Positions 35,231 to 43,306 of a DNA stretch of 64,000 nucleotides are shown piece after piece. Numbering within the stretch: the first letter of the stretch is position 1; each line of letters starts with the position of its first letter. The notes under the pieces were generated by a model that did no database searches, was not told the origin of the DNA, and worked only from the letters and a program-made list of their open reading frames with translations. The position numbers were made by a program, and so were the translations under genes. The stretch is from Bdellovibrionales bacterium (GTDB lineage: Bacteria > Bdellovibrionota > UBA1018 > CAIMNF01), in the NCBI GenBank assembly GCA_018266375.1, contig JAFEAO010000007.1, forward strand, positions 1 through 64,000. Reading direction: 5' to 3'.

Positions 35231-37759
35231 ATGAAAAAACTCTTCGCTGCTTTTCTCTCTACGCTTATTTTATTCATTCAGATTTCGGTCGTCCATGCCG
35301 CCAAGCCGACCAAGATCATGATCATCTGGGCATCGATTGGGCGCGGCCATTGGGCGGCGATGAAAGCCGTCGAAGATGAAATCAAACGCATCAATCCGGA
35401 TGCCGAAATCGTCGAGTATGACGTCCGCGAAAAAATGAACCCGATCACGAATTTTATCGGCAAGCTCAATTATGAGATTTCGACCAAGTTCAATCCGGAA
35501 GGATACGACAAGTGGTTCAAGTGGTACGTCGATAAAGGCGAAAAAATCGGCTCTCTCGGTGACATGCCGCTCGTAAATGAAAACAAGCCGCTGCGGATGT
35601 TAGAGTTCATCAAGAAAGAGCAGCCCCAAGTCGTGATCTCGACTTTCATGCACGCAACCGAAGCGCTCATCCACTTGCGCGACAACGGCGAGCTTAAAAA
35701 CGTCGCACTCGGGCAGATCATGACTGATTTCGTGAACGCCTACTACTTTCAACGCCTCGGCGAGCGCCTTGAAATGAGCTTCGTTCCGCACGAGACGATC
35801 CGCAACGCATGGCTTGCGCGCGGGTTCCCAACGGATCGCGTTACGACCATTGGGATGCCGGTGAAAGCCGCCACTCTCGACAAATTGGATAACGACTCGC
35901 GTCTCGCGTTCTTAAAAGCTAACAACCTCAGAGCGGACGTTCCACTCGTCGTCCTCGTGAGCGGGTCGGCAGGCGTGGGTAACTTCGGGGATGTGGTAAA
36001 ATCCATCGCCGACAGCTTCAAATCGCAACCCGTGCAGATCGTCGCCGTCACCGGCAAGAGCACGATGAACTACACCCGTCTCTCACTTCTCAAACTGAGG
36101 CTGCCGAAGAACGTGGACCTACGCATTCATAAACTGATGCCTAACGCCGACCTCTTGAACTACATGAAGGCTTCAACCGTCGTCGTCACCAAGAGCGGCG
36201 GCGGGTCGATCAGCGAAGTCGCGGCCGTCGGCAAACCCATGGTGTTGATGGATATCAACGGCGGACAAGAAGACTTCAACTCTTCGTTCTTCCCTTCCGA
36301 AAACATGGCCCTCTCGGTTAAGAAAGAAGCCTTGGTAGGCGCGCAAGTAAAAGTGATCGCCGACAGCGAGGAGTTGCAGCAGAGGATGCTCGCGAACCAA
36401 GCTAAATACGTCAAGATGCTGAACCCAACCGCCGCGGCGGAATGGGCGTTGAGGGCGTCAAAAGAACGCACCGATCGCGCTTACGGTAACAAAGGTATTC
36501 TCGTGTACGACGATCAAGACTCGGGTGACATCCGTTGGGACATGATCGAAAATGAAAACAAAGAAATCGCGTCGATCTATTACATGATCGACGGCAAAAA
36601 AATCGGACCAACGGCGATCGCGGCCTACTGGTACAAAGCCAAGTTGGGCGTGAAAGTCAGGTTGGTGATGGATGGCTGGGCCCCCTCGAAATGGCTCGAC
36701 GGCAACCTGGATCCGGCAATGCTCAAAGCCGCCATCGATGACGGCGTCGAAATCCGCATCTACAACCCCGTCGACCGCAGCAAGTGGAAGACTTGGTTGA
36801 AACTCCTCACCTACAAGCGTACGCACGATAAGATGGCGCTCTTTCGCGAACTCAACGTCATCGACTTGAGCGATCGCAACATGCAAAACGCCAATTTCAG
36901 CCTCCAGAAATGGGGGCAACCTTACCGCAGCATCGAAGAATTGGTCCAAGGGCCGATCGTCGAAGACGGTTGGGGATATTACGAACAAGTCTGGGGTGAT
37001 CCGAAAACCGTGCCACTCGATTTGAGCCACATCACAGCGGAGCAAGCGGCAGCCGGCCGTGTTCGTCTCCAAAAATACTTGGATGTCATGATCAATGCGG
37101 CCAAGACCGGAAAACACGTTCGTCAAAACTGGATCGCCAAAATGGAACCGATCGGCGAAGTGCATTTTTTCCACGATTCGGTCGCGTACAAAGGCAAAGT
37201 CACCGGCACCGAACAGACGATCGTTGATTTGATCGACTCCGCTGAAGTGAACGGCGAGATCATCATCGTCTCTCCTTACATTACTCTGACGCCGAAAACA
37301 AAGGCAGCTCTCCTGCGCGCGATTCGTGATCGCCATGTGCGCCTGATCGTCTACACGGCCGCTCCGCACGCGACCGACGTTAAAGACTCGTCACTCGTGT
37401 TCGAACGCCAAGCGGGAGAACTGATGAAGTACGGCGCCGTGATTTGGCAGCATCAAGGCCCTCAATTGATGCACGCGAAGATGATCATCGTCGACGGCAA
37501 GCGTGTTTCGCCGATGACCCACAACGTGGACGCGATTTCGGAATACATCAACCTCGAGTCAGGATTGGATATGTCGCCGACCAAAGAGATCGATAACGCG
37601 GCGTTGCTCGCTCAGGCGGAAAAATTCGTCGCGAAGGTGCGGTCCGAATCCAAAATTTTCGAGACGCCGACCAAAGTGGGATTCGTGCAAGGTGCGAAAC
37701 TCTGCTTGCAGATCTATACAGCGCAAGTTTGGCCTAACCTTCCACAAAAATGGAGATAA
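35231..37759 (+). CDS. Exported glycosyltransferase-phospholipase D fusion
   Basis: 842 residues. Signal peptide (1-24, ending VHAA), then a UgtP/MGDG-synthase-like glycosyltransferase (about 27-410) with IGRGHWAAMKAVEDE, VSGSAGVGNFGDVV and VVTKSGGGSISEVAAVGKP, NGGQEDFN. A phospholipase D-like part follows (about 415-800). Its second HKD motif is intact (LMHAKMIIVDG near 746). The first (THDKMALFRELN near 530) keeps His and Lys but not a clean Asp, while the SDRNM end is kept. The glycosyltransferase keeps the GxGH His that the upstream paralogue lost. I know no named family with this order. It is exported and could act on lipid head groups. Its stop lies 3 bp from that of the convergent nuclease-like gene. 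Confidence 0.8.
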   Translation: MKKLFAAFLSTLILFIQISVVHAAKPTKIMIIWASIGRGHWAAMKAVEDEIKRINPDAEIVEYDVREKMNPITNFIGKLNYEISTKFNPEGYDKWFKWYVDKGEKIGSLGDMPLVNENKPLRMLEFIKKEQPQVVISTFMHATEALIHLRDNGELKNVALGQIMTDFVNAYYFQRLGERLEMSFVPHETIRNAWLARGFPTDRVTTIGMPVKAATLDKLDNDSRLAFLKANNLRADVPLVVLVSGSAGVGNFGDVVKSIADSFKSQPVQIVAVTGKSTMNYTRLSLLKLRLPKNVDLRIHKLMPNADLLNYMKASTVVVTKSGGGSISEVAAVGKPMVLMDINGGQEDFNSSFFPSENMALSVKKEALVGAQVKVIADSEELQQRMLANQAKYVKMLNPTAAAEWALRASKERTDRAYGNKGILVYDDQDSGDIRWDMIENENKEIASIYYMIDGKKIGPTAIAAYWYKAKLGVKVRLVMDGWAPSKWLDGNLDPAMLKAAIDDGVEIRIYNPVDRSKWKTWLKLLTYKRTHDKMALFRELNVIDLSDRNMQNANFSLQKWGQPYRSIEELVQGPIVEDGWGYYEQVWGDPKTVPLDLSHITAEQAAAGRVRLQKYLDVMINAAKTGKHVRQNWIAKMEPIGEVHFFHDSVAYKGKVTGTEQTIVDLIDSAEVNGEIIIVSPYITLTPKTKAALLRAIRDRHVRLIVYTAAPHATDVKDSSLVFERQAGELMKYGAVIWQHQGPQLMHAKMIIVDGKRVSPMTHNVDAISEYINLESGLDMSPTKEIDNAALLAQAEKFVAKVRSESKIFETPTKVGFVQGAKLCLQIYTAQVWPNLPQKWR

Positions 37760-37762
37760 CAG

Positions 37763-38602
37763 CTACGGCAACTCGAGCGTAGCCCAAATCGGTACGTGAT
37801 CGCTGCCGACCGCTTCGTACGCAACTCCGCTTTTGATTCCGTTAAAGCCGCGCTCGAAAGCATGATCGAGCGTGAGCTTACGGGTCTTAAAGGTCCAGCC
37901 GTTGTCCGGAACTTGCGCGTACTTGTAACCGTCGAAAAGTTTTTTCACTTTACTCCAACCCATCGGGTTGAAGTTGTTGAAGTCGCCTGAGATGTAGGTC
38001 GGAAGCGATTGAAGCTTTTCAATCGGAGCGAGGGCCCCGTTCACTTGTTCAGCACGAGAGCCTTCGCCGCCAAACGAGTCTTTGAACTTAACCGTCAGAT
38101 GGATCGAGTAAACCCGAATCATCTTGCCGTTGATGTTAGCGACCGTACCGACGGCGATGCGTTGATTGTCCGCATCCGAAAGCGGAAGCAAGAATTTGTG
38201 GAACTGACCGATCGGCCAACGGCTGAGAATTCCGTTTCCGTAATCTTTATCGAAAAGCACGGTCGCAGGAGCGAATACGTAGTTCATTTTCAGAGCGCGC
38301 GCGATCTTATCGAGATCGTTTCCGCCGCCGCCTTTGATCCCAACGACTTCCTGCACTTGAATGAAGTCGGCGTCTTTCACGGCCGAAATATTTTTTAGAT
38401 CTTCGATGACTTTGTCGGTGTTCTCGCCCATCGCGACGTTGTACGATACGAACTTGAGCGCCTGAGTTCCACGCGCCGTCCGGTGGGCTTGAGCTTGCCC
38501 GGTCGCGTAGTTTCCGGAATAAAATGGCCCGTCAGCCGGATAAGCTTGTGCGAGCGCCGGTGTACTGTGAATCCCCATCAAAGTAGCAATTAAAGTAATC
38601 AT
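37763..38602 (-). CDS. Exported endonuclease/exonuclease/phosphatase-family protein
   Basis: 279 residues with a signal peptide (ending ALA-Q). The EEP (DNase I-like) motifs are complete: FVSYNVAMGEN, FIQVQEVVG (metal-binding Glu), GNGILSRWP, IYSIHLTVK, YISGDFNNFN (Asp/Asn) and VGSDHVPIWATLEL (Asp-His). EEP members include nucleases, sphingomyelinases and inositol phosphatases; substrate unknown. A -35/-10 pair (TTGATT-17-TACCGT) ends 6 nt before the ATG. Tail-to-tail with the GT-PLD fusion. Confidence 0.87.
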   Translation of the reverse strand: MITLIATLMGIHSTPALAQAYPADGPFYSGNYATGQAQAHRTARGTQALKFVSYNVAMGENTDKVIEDLKNISAVKDADFIQVQEVVGIKGGGGNDLDKIARALKMNYVFAPATVLFDKDYGNGILSRWPIGQFHKFLLPLSDADNQRIAVGTVANINGKMIRVYSIHLTVKFKDSFGGEGSRAEQVNGALAPIEKLQSLPTYISGDFNNFNPMGWSKVKKLFDGYKYAQVPDNGWTFKTRKLTLDHAFERGFNGIKSGVAYEAVGSDHVPIWATLELP

Positions 38603-38608
38603 GCAAAA

Positions 38609-38637
38609 ACGGTATCGAAGTCGGATTTTGGAATCAA
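38609..38637 (-). promoter_or_regulatory. Putative promoter of the EEP gene
   Basis: On the minus strand TTGATT (38637-38632), 17-bp spacer and TACCGT (38614-38609), 6 nt before the ATG. Match 4/6 and 3/6. A leaderless transcript is expected. Confidence 0.45.
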
Positions 38638-38663
38638 TTGATAAAACATGCTACATTCGCGAG

Positions 38664-38983
38664 ATGTGGACCCCTCCTCAACTACAAACGAATAGGCAAT
38701 TCTCAGAGCGGTGAAGCTCGAAGACGCGCCGCACATCTACAAATATGCCGGGCGAGATGAAGTGTTTCGTTTTGTGGGACTCGCACAAAACCCTGGAAGA
38801 CACCCGGAAATTCATTACCGACTACATTTTCAAAAACTACGAAAAACAAATTCCCGAAGCGGTAAAGTGATGGAACGTGCAGGCATGACTTTTGAAGGTG
38901 CGCAGAGACAGCGTATCTTGAGTAAAGGACGCTTCTGGGATACGCATCACTATGCGGTCCTGAGATCGGAGTGGGGATCGTGA
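38664..38983 (+). pseudogene. Decayed GNAT acetyltransferase (RimJ/RimL type)
   Basis: Three broken pieces of one GNAT can be read. The N-terminus reads MWTPPQLQTNR and, one base later in frame, RAVKLEDAPHIYKYAGRDE; a single missing base near 38696 breaks it. A second shift near 38770 separates this from WDSHKTLEDTRKFITDYIF. The middle, including the acetyl-CoA-binding motif A, is missing. The third frame then gives SGKVMERAGMTFEG and GRFWDTHHYAVLRSEW, the C-terminal GNAT signature. Only about 107 codons remain of an expected 170-180. A TACATT box still lies 6 nt before the ATG. Its last codon overlaps recX. Confidence 0.75.
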
Positions 38984-39540
38984 ATTCATATCGCCAACGC
39001 AAATCTAACTTCAGACCGAAATCGACGGTTTACGAGCGTCGCCTCCCCACGACGACAAAAGATTTCTACGACCTTGCCATGAACTACTGCTCCCGTCGCG
39101 AAACCTCGCGCGCCAAAATGTATGCTTACCTTTTTCGCAAGGCCAAGGGCCCGGCCCGCGTGATGGATGAAGAGCGTCGCTTGGTCGTCGAACCGGCTAT
39201 TCAGGACGCGCTGAATCAGTTGGAGCGGCAAAAAGTTATCGATGATGAGCGCTACGCCGGAATTTTAGTGCGCGATTACCAGCGCCGGGCCAAAGGCCAG
39301 CGCTACATTGCGCTCAAGCTTAAAGAGAAAGGCTTGGAATCACAAAAAGATTCCAATAAACCCGATGCTGACGAAGAGCTCGAGCGTGCGCTCCAAGTCG
39401 TGGAAAAATCCTTGCTTAAAACCCGCTTTAAAAAGATCGAAAGCCCGTTCGAACTCCGCCAAAAGCTCACCCAAAAGCTCCTCGCTTCCGGCTTCGATTT
39501 GACGCTCTCCAAAAAAGCCGTATCCTTAAAATTAGGATGA
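38980..39540 (+). CDS. recX: Regulatory protein RecX
   Basis: 186 residues. The RecX three-helix repeats are visible: YCSRRETSRAKMYAYLFRK, IQDALNQLERQKVIDDERYAGILVRDYQRRAKGQ (key residues DERYA) and LKLKEKGLES. RecX inhibits RecA filament growth. I chose GTG 38980, which has GGAG 8 nt upstream and overlaps the TGA of the GNAT remnant; GTG 38971 is an alternative. recA is not nearby. It overlaps the following exported gene by ATGA. Confidence 0.82.
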   Translation: MNSYRQRKSNFRPKSTVYERRLPTTTKDFYDLAMNYCSRRETSRAKMYAYLFRKAKGPARVMDEERRLVVEPAIQDALNQLERQKVIDDERYAGILVRDYQRRAKGQRYIALKLKEKGLESQKDSNKPDADEELERALQVVEKSLLKTRFKKIESPFELRQKLTQKLLASGFDLTLSKKAVSLKLG

Positions 39541-39935
39541 AATCATTACTCGCTGTTCTCGTTGCAGGCCTCTTCTCAGCTCTCTCTTTCGCAGCCACCG
39601 TAAAGATCGACTGCGCCTTTTTGGATCCGGAGTTTAAAGACCACATCCTGGTCGAGATCCTGAGCGAGCAGCGCGGAACCTTCTATTATAGCAGTGAAGC
39701 CGACACGCATACCGGCGCGACTCCGACCGACAAACTCGATTTGAAGCGCACGGCTTCGCCACAACGCGATCTCGCAAAATGGATTTCATCCCAAACGGGC
39801 GTGAATCTTTATTTCGTGATGCCGGCAGACCTCACGACTCGCGCCTCGGAAGCATTCAAAGGGACGTTCATCAGCGAGATTCCGGATCTCAATATGACGA
39901 CCACTCAAGATCTCAAGTGCTCGTCTAAAATTTAA
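39537..39935 (+). CDS. Small exported protein, unknown
   Basis: 132 residues with a signal peptide (to about residue 19, SFAA). The mature part has two Cys and a beta-rich pattern (VEILSEQRGTFYYSS); no family is recognised. The ATG overlaps the recX stop (ATGA), showing translational coupling. Periplasmic or secreted; role unknown. Confidence 0.6.
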   Translation: MKSLLAVLVAGLFSALSFAATVKIDCAFLDPEFKDHILVEILSEQRGTFYYSSEADTHTGATPTDKLDLKRTASPQRDLAKWISSQTGVNLYFVMPADLTTRASEAFKGTFISEIPDLNMTTTQDLKCSSKI

Positions 39936-39942
39936 TTCGATA

Positions 39943-40323
39943 CTATTCTTGCTGAGCTTGTTCGCCGTCGACCGGAAACGCGGTTGGCGTCGGAATCGGC
40001 GTAGGCGCCGGATGAGTATAGCCCATACACTGGCCGTAGATCGGTAACGCGCAGTTCATCGTCATCGGACCATTGGTGTGCCAATAGCTGCTACCGTTGC
40101 GCACGAGGACACCGAAGCCCGAAGTGAATTGGAACTGCATCATGCCATTACACATGTATTGATACTGAACCTGATCCAGAACCTGATCCTGACCGGTGAA
40201 GTTATACATCATGCAACTGAGCATCCCGGTTCCGGTTACGGTGCCGTTCAAAATCGCGGCGTTTGCGCTTAATGCACCAAAAAGAGTTAAAGTACCGATC
40301 CTAATCTTAAGTGTGGTTTTCAT
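39943..40323 (-). CDS. Small exported protein with Cys and Pro/Thr tail
   Basis: 126 residues: signal peptide (ending ANA), then a domain rich in Met, Tyr, Gly and Asn with four Cys (LSCMMYNF, YMCNGMMQF, NCALPIYGQC) and a C-terminal Pro/Thr stretch (PAPTPIPTPTAFP) typical of a linker or surface exposure. No family recognised. It lies 12 bp after the trmJ-like gene on the same strand and may be co-transcribed. Confidence 0.6.
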   Translation of the reverse strand: MKTTLKIRIGTLTLFGALSANAAILNGTVTGTGMLSCMMYNFTGQDQVLDQVQYQYMCNGMMQFQFTSGFGVLVRNGSSYWHTNGPMTMNCALPIYGQCMGYTHPAPTPIPTPTAFPVDGEQAQQE

Positions 40324-40335
40324 GCGGCCATCATC

Positions 40336-41112
40336 TCAGGCTTTTTCGATATTGAAAATAACTTTTGAGTAAACGCCGCGCAAGAGAGCGATGTCCTGTT
40401 TGGTGAGTTCGGAACGCTGGAAAATCTTTTTCAGTTTCTCCAGCACGCGATCCGGATTTCCCGACCCCTTATACCCCACCTGAACCAGCATCTCGCGCAG
40501 GTGATCGAACATCGGCGCCATCTGCTCCGTTGTCGACAGGGCAAAGTGCCCACGCCTAGAGGCGTGATCTTGCAAAAATAAATTAGAGAGCACCACTGCA
40601 ACGGAGTGGCTTAAATTTAAGGCCGGAAACTTCGTGCTCGTATCGAGCGCGCAGAGATGGGTGCAGACTTGCGTCTCTTCTTTGGAAAGGCAATAGTCCT
40701 CGCGGCCGAATACTAATGCAACTTTACTTTTTAGTTTTTTGCCGATGTCTTCGAGTTTGATGCTGAGCTTGCGGGTATTTCCGGCACGAGCGGTAAAACC
40801 GACGACGGCGGTATAGCCTTCGACCGCTCCTTCAAGAGCATCGTATACCGGCAATGACTTCAAACGCTCGATCGACGGACCGGTCGCGAGATAGGTCGCT
40901 TTGCCCGTTTTGAACTCGACCTTAGGATTGACGAGCGCGCCGCTACCGACGTCGTAGTTTTCAAGCAACCTTGCGGTTGCGCCGATGTTCTCGGGGATTT
41001 TCGGTTCAACGAGGATGACTCGGAACCGGCTCAGTTGTAGAGAAGGTGTTTTTCTTAAAATCAAAAGTGACGTCCTTCGAGGTCGTTTTGCCACCGGCGT
41101 CCTTGCCGGCAT
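40336..41112 (-). CDS. SpoU/TrmH-family RNA methyltransferase (TrmJ-like)
   Basis: The SPOUT knot starts near residue 29 (FRVILVEPKIPENIGATARL), with VALVFGREDYCLSKEE and FPALNLSHSVAVVLSNLF as the SAM-binding and knot motifs. The C-terminal extension matches the TrmJ group, which 2'-O-methylates position 32 of tRNAs. As drawn from ATG 41112 it overlaps the PDZ gene by 107 bp; the basic first 28 residues look atypical, so a TTG or CTG start closer to the domain is possible. No ribosome binding site decides it. Confidence 0.85.
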   Translation of the reverse strand: MPARTPVAKRPRRTSLLILRKTPSLQLSRFRVILVEPKIPENIGATARLLENYDVGSGALVNPKVEFKTGKATYLATGPSIERLKSLPVYDALEGAVEGYTAVVGFTARAGNTRKLSIKLEDIGKKLKSKVALVFGREDYCLSKEETQVCTHLCALDTSTKFPALNLSHSVAVVLSNLFLQDHASRRGHFALSTTEQMAPMFDHLREMLVQVGYKGSGNPDRVLEKLKKIFQRSELTKQDIALLRGVYSKVIFNIEKA

Positions 41113-42019
41113 TCATCGTGATGGTAATCAGATCCTTCTTTTTACCTTTAAGGATTTGGTCGAGCTCCAAGCGGTCGAGCTTACCGATCGGATCTCCGTT
41201 GATCGCGATCAGAGTGGCGCCAGACTTTAAACCGACTTTTGCGGCCGAAGCGGATACGTCGCCCGAAATTCCGTGAACCTGCACATTGCGGGCGGGCGGA
41301 AGGAACTCATACTGAAACAGCGTCGAAGCACGAAAGGTTTTCGGCGGAACCACCTTATCGTCGAACTCCAGCCAGTTCTCCTCAAGGTTTAACGTATAGG
41401 GAATCGCGGTGAGATCGCGTTCCTGGAAAATCGTCCCTTGAACGTTGAAGATTCCACGCAAATCGGATTCCGAAATTTTCTTCGGACGCGAACTGCGGTT
41501 TTGCTCGAACGATGACAAGCGGGTCCACTCGAGGTGAGCCGGCGGGCGCGGATCGAAATAAATTTGGAAGCCTTTTAAAACATCCTGTCCGATGACGCCG
41601 ACGCAGCAGCTCTTGGCGTAATCCGGAAAATAAGCCCACTCGGATTTTTGGGATGCATAACGTAACTTCGCGAGCTTCTCGCCCGAAAGCGATACTTCAT
41701 CGAAATTAAACTTCGGTTCCGCCCAACCCATGAGCCCCATCGTGGCGGGGTCGAAGCTGCTCGTTTTTTGATCGGGCTTGATCCAAACGGGCACGACCCA
41801 ATTAAACTCACCGCGCTTGAGTTTAATCTTTACGCTGTAAGCGGTACCGTACAGCCGCGCAGGCGTACGAAATTTGTCCATGACCGGCGCTGGTGCCTGC
41901 GCCAATGTCGCAACCGAGGACGAAGACGCGGTTGGTTCCGCCGCGTGGGCCGCAGTTAGCGCAAACATTGAGGTCAAGACTGCCGATACAAAGCTATTTC
42001 GATTTCGGATTGGTTGCAT
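41006..42019 (-). CDS. Exported PDZ-domain protein with aspartyl-protease-like N-terminal part
   Basis: 337 residues; signal peptide (ending AHA). The middle has GVIGQDVLKGFQIYFDPR, similar to the G-D-L-F end of retropepsin-like domains, but the catalytic DTG/DSG signature is not visible where expected, so it may be inactive. The C-terminal PDZ domain (VHGISGDVSASAAKVGLKSG, ATLIAINGDPIGKLD) is clear. Its start overlaps the hflX stop by 26 bp and its end overlaps the trmJ-like gene. A periplasmic binding or chaperone role is possible. Confidence 0.65.
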   Translation of the reverse strand: MQPIRNRNSFVSAVLTSMFALTAAHAAEPTASSSSVATLAQAPAPVMDKFRTPARLYGTAYSVKIKLKRGEFNWVVPVWIKPDQKTSSFDPATMGLMGWAEPKFNFDEVSLSGEKLAKLRYASQKSEWAYFPDYAKSCCVGVIGQDVLKGFQIYFDPRPPAHLEWTRLSSFEQNRSSRPKKISESDLRGIFNVQGTIFQERDLTAIPYTLNLEENWLEFDDKVVPPKTFRASTLFQYEFLPPARNVQVHGISGDVSASAAKVGLKSGATLIAINGDPIGKLDRLELDQILKGKKKDLITITMNAGKDAGGKTTSKDVTFDFKKNTFSTTEPVPSHPR

Positions 42020-43283
42020 GCTTTTGCACTCCCAGTTTTTTCGCGAGCGACTCGTCTAACTTCACTTGAAGGAAAATTCCTTTCTCGAGATACCGCGTCT
42101 GCCCGACGGCGCCGAACTGCTGAATTTTAGAAAGGAGCTTGCCTTCGGTATACGGGATGACGAGATCCCAAACTTGCATCTTGGCTTTAAAGTGATCGAG
42201 AATTTTTGCACGCAATGCGCGGACCGCTGCTTGATCGAGAGCGGAGAGACGATAAGCTCCCGGGATCACCGCGCGCGACTGATTGATGCGGCCCGGGCCT
42301 TTGAGTAAATCCATTTTGTTCAGAACGACCATCGTTTCTTTGTCTTCGCACTTGAGCTCTTTTAGGACTTCGCGAGTGGTTTCGTACTGCTCGCGCGCGT
42401 GATCCGACGACGCATCCACGACATGTACGATGAGATCGGCTTCGGTGATTTCCTCAAGCGTCGATTTGAAACTTGCGATCAGGCTGGTTGGAATGTTTTG
42501 AATGAACCCCACCGTATCGATCGCCACCACTGGCGGGTGACTATCGGGGTTCAATGCACGCACTGTTGCATCGAGAGTCGCAAACAATTTATCTTCGACC
42601 AATACTTTGCTCTCAGTCAGAGCATTAAGCAGTGTCGACTTACCGGCGTTGGTGTAGCCGACGAGCGCGACCTTCATGAGGTTGTTTCGAGAGCCTCGCT
42701 GCACTCGGCGCTCTTTTTCGATCTCAAGGAGATGTTGTTTCAAAATGCCGATGCGTTTTTTAACGAGACGACGGTCGACTTCAATCTGTTTCTCGCCCAT
42801 CCCGCGGTTGGCTCCACCACCTCCGCCGCCACCACCGCCACGTTGTCGTTCAAAGTGACTCCACAAACGCACGAGTCGCGGCAGAATGTATTGAAGCTTT
42901 GCGAGCTCCACCTGGGTTTTAGACTCACGAGTGCGCGCATGACGCGAAAAGATTTCCAAAATAACACCTGCTCGGTCGAGCACCGGTTTGCCGAGCGCCT
43001 TCTCCACGTTTTGGAGCTGACGGGGCGAAAGCTCCACGTCCATGATGAACACGTCGGTACCACCGCCTTCAACCTCGGCTTGGTTTTTAATTTCTTCGAG
43101 CTTTCCGATCCCGAAATAGGTCCCAGCGTTGATCCGGCGGACGGGCGCATTGACCTTACCCACTACTTGAATCCCAAGGGTTTGAAGCAGGCGGTCCATC
43201 TCGTTTAGAGATTCGTCCTCAACGCCCAAAGTAAAAGCTCTGATTTCGCCTCTTGGCAAAAGGGATTCGGAGTTCTCAATCAT
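41994..43283 (-). CDS. hflX: Ribosome-associated GTPase HflX
   Basis: 429 residues. The N-terminal HflX domain (YFGIGKLEEIKNQAEVEG, ELSPRQLQNVEKALG, DRAGVILEIFSRHARTRESK, given in part) precedes the linker, a run of nine Gly before ANRGMGEKQIEVDRR. The Obg-like GTPase follows: ALVGYTNAGKSTLLNAL, LDATVRAL, IDTVGFIQNIP, VLNKMDLL. HflX splits stalled ribosomes. Its ATG is only 23 bp from that of the divergent aminotransferase gene. Confidence 0.95.
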   Translation of the reverse strand: MIENSESLLPRGEIRAFTLGVEDESLNEMDRLLQTLGIQVVGKVNAPVRRINAGTYFGIGKLEEIKNQAEVEGGGTDVFIMDVELSPRQLQNVEKALGKPVLDRAGVILEIFSRHARTRESKTQVELAKLQYILPRLVRLWSHFERQRGGGGGGGGGANRGMGEKQIEVDRRLVKKRIGILKQHLLEIEKERRVQRGSRNNLMKVALVGYTNAGKSTLLNALTESKVLVEDKLFATLDATVRALNPDSHPPVVAIDTVGFIQNIPTSLIASFKSTLEEITEADLIVHVVDASSDHAREQYETTREVLKELKCEDKETMVVLNKMDLLKGPGRINQSRAVIPGAYRLSALDQAAVRALRAKILDHFKAKMQVWDLVIPYTEGKLLSKIQQFGAVGQTRYLEKGIFLQVKLDESLAKKLGVQKHATNPKSK

Positions 43284-43306
43284 ATCAATTCTGCTAAGCT
43301 TATCCT

